Source: Candidatus Zixiibacteriota bacterium (GTDB lineage: Bacteria > Zixibacteria > MSB-5A5 > GN15 > PGXB01). From it: 7,077 nucleotides of DNA. This document shows, one piece after another, positions 5,926 through 7,077 of the stretch; the first letter of the stretch is position 1; each line of letters starts with the position of its first letter. The notes under the pieces are model-generated. The model was given only the letters and a program-made list of their open reading frames with translations. It was not told the origin of the DNA and did not search any database. The position numbers were made by a program, and so were the translations under genes. The stretch is taken from positions 1 to 7,077 of the forward strand of contig JAUVBC010000110.1 in the NCBI GenBank assembly GCA_030591405.1. Direction: 5' to 3'.

Positions 5926-7077
5926 ATGGAAATGTTTGATTACAATCTGAAACTGATTATTCCGGAGATGTTCCTGTTTGTCTGGGCGTTGGTTGTTATT
6001 ATCTTTGATATTAGCTCCAAAAGACGGAATTCAGATTTGGTTGGTTATCTGACTATGGCCGGTTTGGCTATTACCGCAGTTTTGCTTTATAATTTCCACG
6101 GCGGTATTTCCTGTAATAATATGTTCAGTTCCGATATTCTGGCGCTGTTTTTCAAAGTGATTTTCCTCGGCTCGGCTTTTATGGCGGTTGGTTCATCGTT
6201 TGGAATCGCAAAGGATAAAATAAAAAATCACCGCGGGGAATACTATGGGTTGATACTGTTCTCGACCGTTGGCATGATGTTTCTTTCATCCTCCAATGAA
6301 CTGATCTCTCTTTATGTTGGTTTGGAGTTGACAACGATCCCATTGTTTGTTCTCGCCGCTTTTTACAAAGATAAAAAGACTTCCGTTGAAGCCGGAATGA
6401 AATATTTGATTGTCGGTGCTTTTTCATCGGCCATTCTGCTCTATGGTTTATCGCTTTTGTATGGTTTCACCGGAACGACCGATCTGACCATGATCAAGAT
6501 AAATCTTTCGCTGCTCTTTTTATCTGCCGGGGAAATCGGCCCCGGATTGATTTTGGCAACTGTTATGATAATTGCAGGTATCAGCTTCAAATTGGCGCTG
6601 GTTCCATTTCATATGTGGGCACCCGACGTTTATCAAGGCTCACCGACCCCAATTACCGCATTTCTTTCGGTTGGCTCTAAGGCGGCCGGTGTCGTTGCTT
6701 TTGCCCGGATTTTTGTACATGGTTTGATTGCTTTTGTCGATCCGGTGATGGAACCGCTTGACTGGGGAATAATTGTTGCCGTGATGGCAGCAGCGGCGAT
6801 GATTGTGGGAAATATAACCGCGCTGCGCCAGCATAATATTAAAAGAATGCTTGCTTATTCATCGATTGCCCAGATCGGGTATCTGATGATAGGTATGGTC
6901 GCGGTTTCAGAACTTGGTATTGCCTCGGTAGGATTTTATATGTTTATGTATCTTTTTGCCAATATGGGTGCTTTTGCTGTGGCGACAATATTTGAGGATA
7001 AAACCGGCTCCAGCAGTATCAGTAGTTATAAAGGACTGTCAAAATCAGCTCCGGCGCTTTCTGCCTGTATGGTGGTA
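5926..7077 (+). CDS. nuoN: NADH-quinone oxidoreductase subunit N (NuoN), 3' partial
   Basis: NuoN (ND2 homologue) is the proximal antiporter-like proton pump, next to NuoK. The frame stays open to the window end: 384 codons are visible against 485 aa in E. coli, so about 100 residues are missing. Visible hallmarks: 'LIIPEMFLFVWAL' near the N-terminus; Glu134 in 'SLYVGLELTTIPLFVLAAF'; Lys222 and His229 in 'SFKLALVPFHMWAPDVYQGS'; Lys252 in 'FLSVGSKAAG'; and Lys306 in 'HNIKRMLAYSSIAQIGYLM'. The first four match E. coli Glu133, Lys217, His224 and Lys247. The terminal channel Lys (E. coli Lys395) would fall just past the window edge, so it cannot be checked. The start ATG at 5926 is 4 bases after the nuoM stop. 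No clear Shine-Dalgarno is seen, so coupled re-initiation is likely. A second in-frame ATG at 5932 is possible. Confidence 0.96.
   Translation, partial: MEMFDYNLKLIIPEMFLFVWALVVIIFDISSKRRNSDLVGYLTMAGLAITAVLLYNFHGGISCNNMFSSDILALFFKVIFLGSAFMAVGSSFGIAKDKIKNHRGEYYGLILFSTVGMMFLSSSNELISLYVGLELTTIPLFVLAAFYKDKKTSVEAGMKYLIVGAFSSAILLYGLSLLYGFTGTTDLTMIKINLSLLFLSAGEIGPGLILATVMIIAGISFKLALVPFHMWAPDVYQGSPTPITAFLSVGSKAAGVVAFARIFVHGLIAFVDPVMEPLDWGIIVAVMAAAAMIVGNITALRQHNIKRMLAYSSIAQIGYLMIGMVAVSELGIASVGFYMFMYLFANMGAFAVATIFEDKTGSSSISSYKGLSKSAPALSACMVV

Noticed and set aside
6179..6834. Minus-strand open frames opposite nuoN
   Set aside because: nuoN is open in the + strand through the whole region with all family motifs. 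The antisense products have no recognisable domain and no ribosome site of note.
1..7077. A defence system, mobile element, CRISPR array, RNA gene or other novel system in the window
   Set aside because: Every base except gaps of 1 to 12 bases is accounted for by seven consecutive complex I genes in canonical order, with no inserted gene, frameshift, long repeat or tRNA/rRNA-like segment.

Overview
This window is an uninterrupted, single-strand stretch of a bacterial respiratory complex I (NADH:quinone oxidoreductase, NDH-1) operon. The order is nuoH (5' end cut off by the window), nuoI, nuoJ, nuoK, nuoL, nuoM, nuoN (3' end cut off). All seven genes lie on the + strand. They are joined by 4-base start/stop overlaps (H/I and J/K) or gaps of 1 to 12 bases (K/L 1, I/J 2, M/N 4, L/M 12). 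No stretch longer than 12 bases is non-coding, and no promoter, terminator, RNA gene, mobile element or CRISPR array is visible. The order matches the second half of the canonical nuoA-N operon, so nuoA-G probably lie upstream of base 1.

Layout: 1-886 NuoH, the quinone-site membrane subunit next to the peripheral arm. 883-1524 NuoI, the two-[4Fe-4S] ferredoxin-like subunit that delivers electrons towards quinone. 1527-2033 NuoJ and 2030-2332 NuoK, small membrane subunits that carry the E-channel and the first Glu-based proton path. 2334-4406 NuoL, 4419-5921 NuoM and 5926-7077+ NuoN, the three antiporter-like proton pumps. Together they hold the membrane arm plus one peripheral-arm subunit. 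Electrons arrive through the NuoI clusters, quinone is reduced at the NuoH/B/D interface, and the conformational or electrostatic signal runs through H, J and K into N, M and L to move protons. The key charged residues of each visible pump are intact, so the machine looks functional.

Organism: a Gram-negative-like bacterium of moderate GC (about mid-40s per cent, judged by eye), with standard code and both GTG and ATG starts. NuoH has the 'QQRMGPM...G.HGL.QTVADAIKL' style of quinone-loop sequence, and NuoL has an extended C-terminus. To me these suggest a deltaproteobacterial or FCB-type lineage, possibly an uncultured phylum, rather than an enterobacterium. This placement is weak inference.

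I do not see a previously undescribed system here. The points worth a second look are small variations on a known complex: a long low-complexity, charge-segregated C-terminal tail on NuoI; an Asn in place of the usual Pro after the second NuoI cluster motif; a repeated D..I[IV]DG.VN..G motif in the long C-terminal region of NuoL; and a near-perfect short palindrome inside nuoL.
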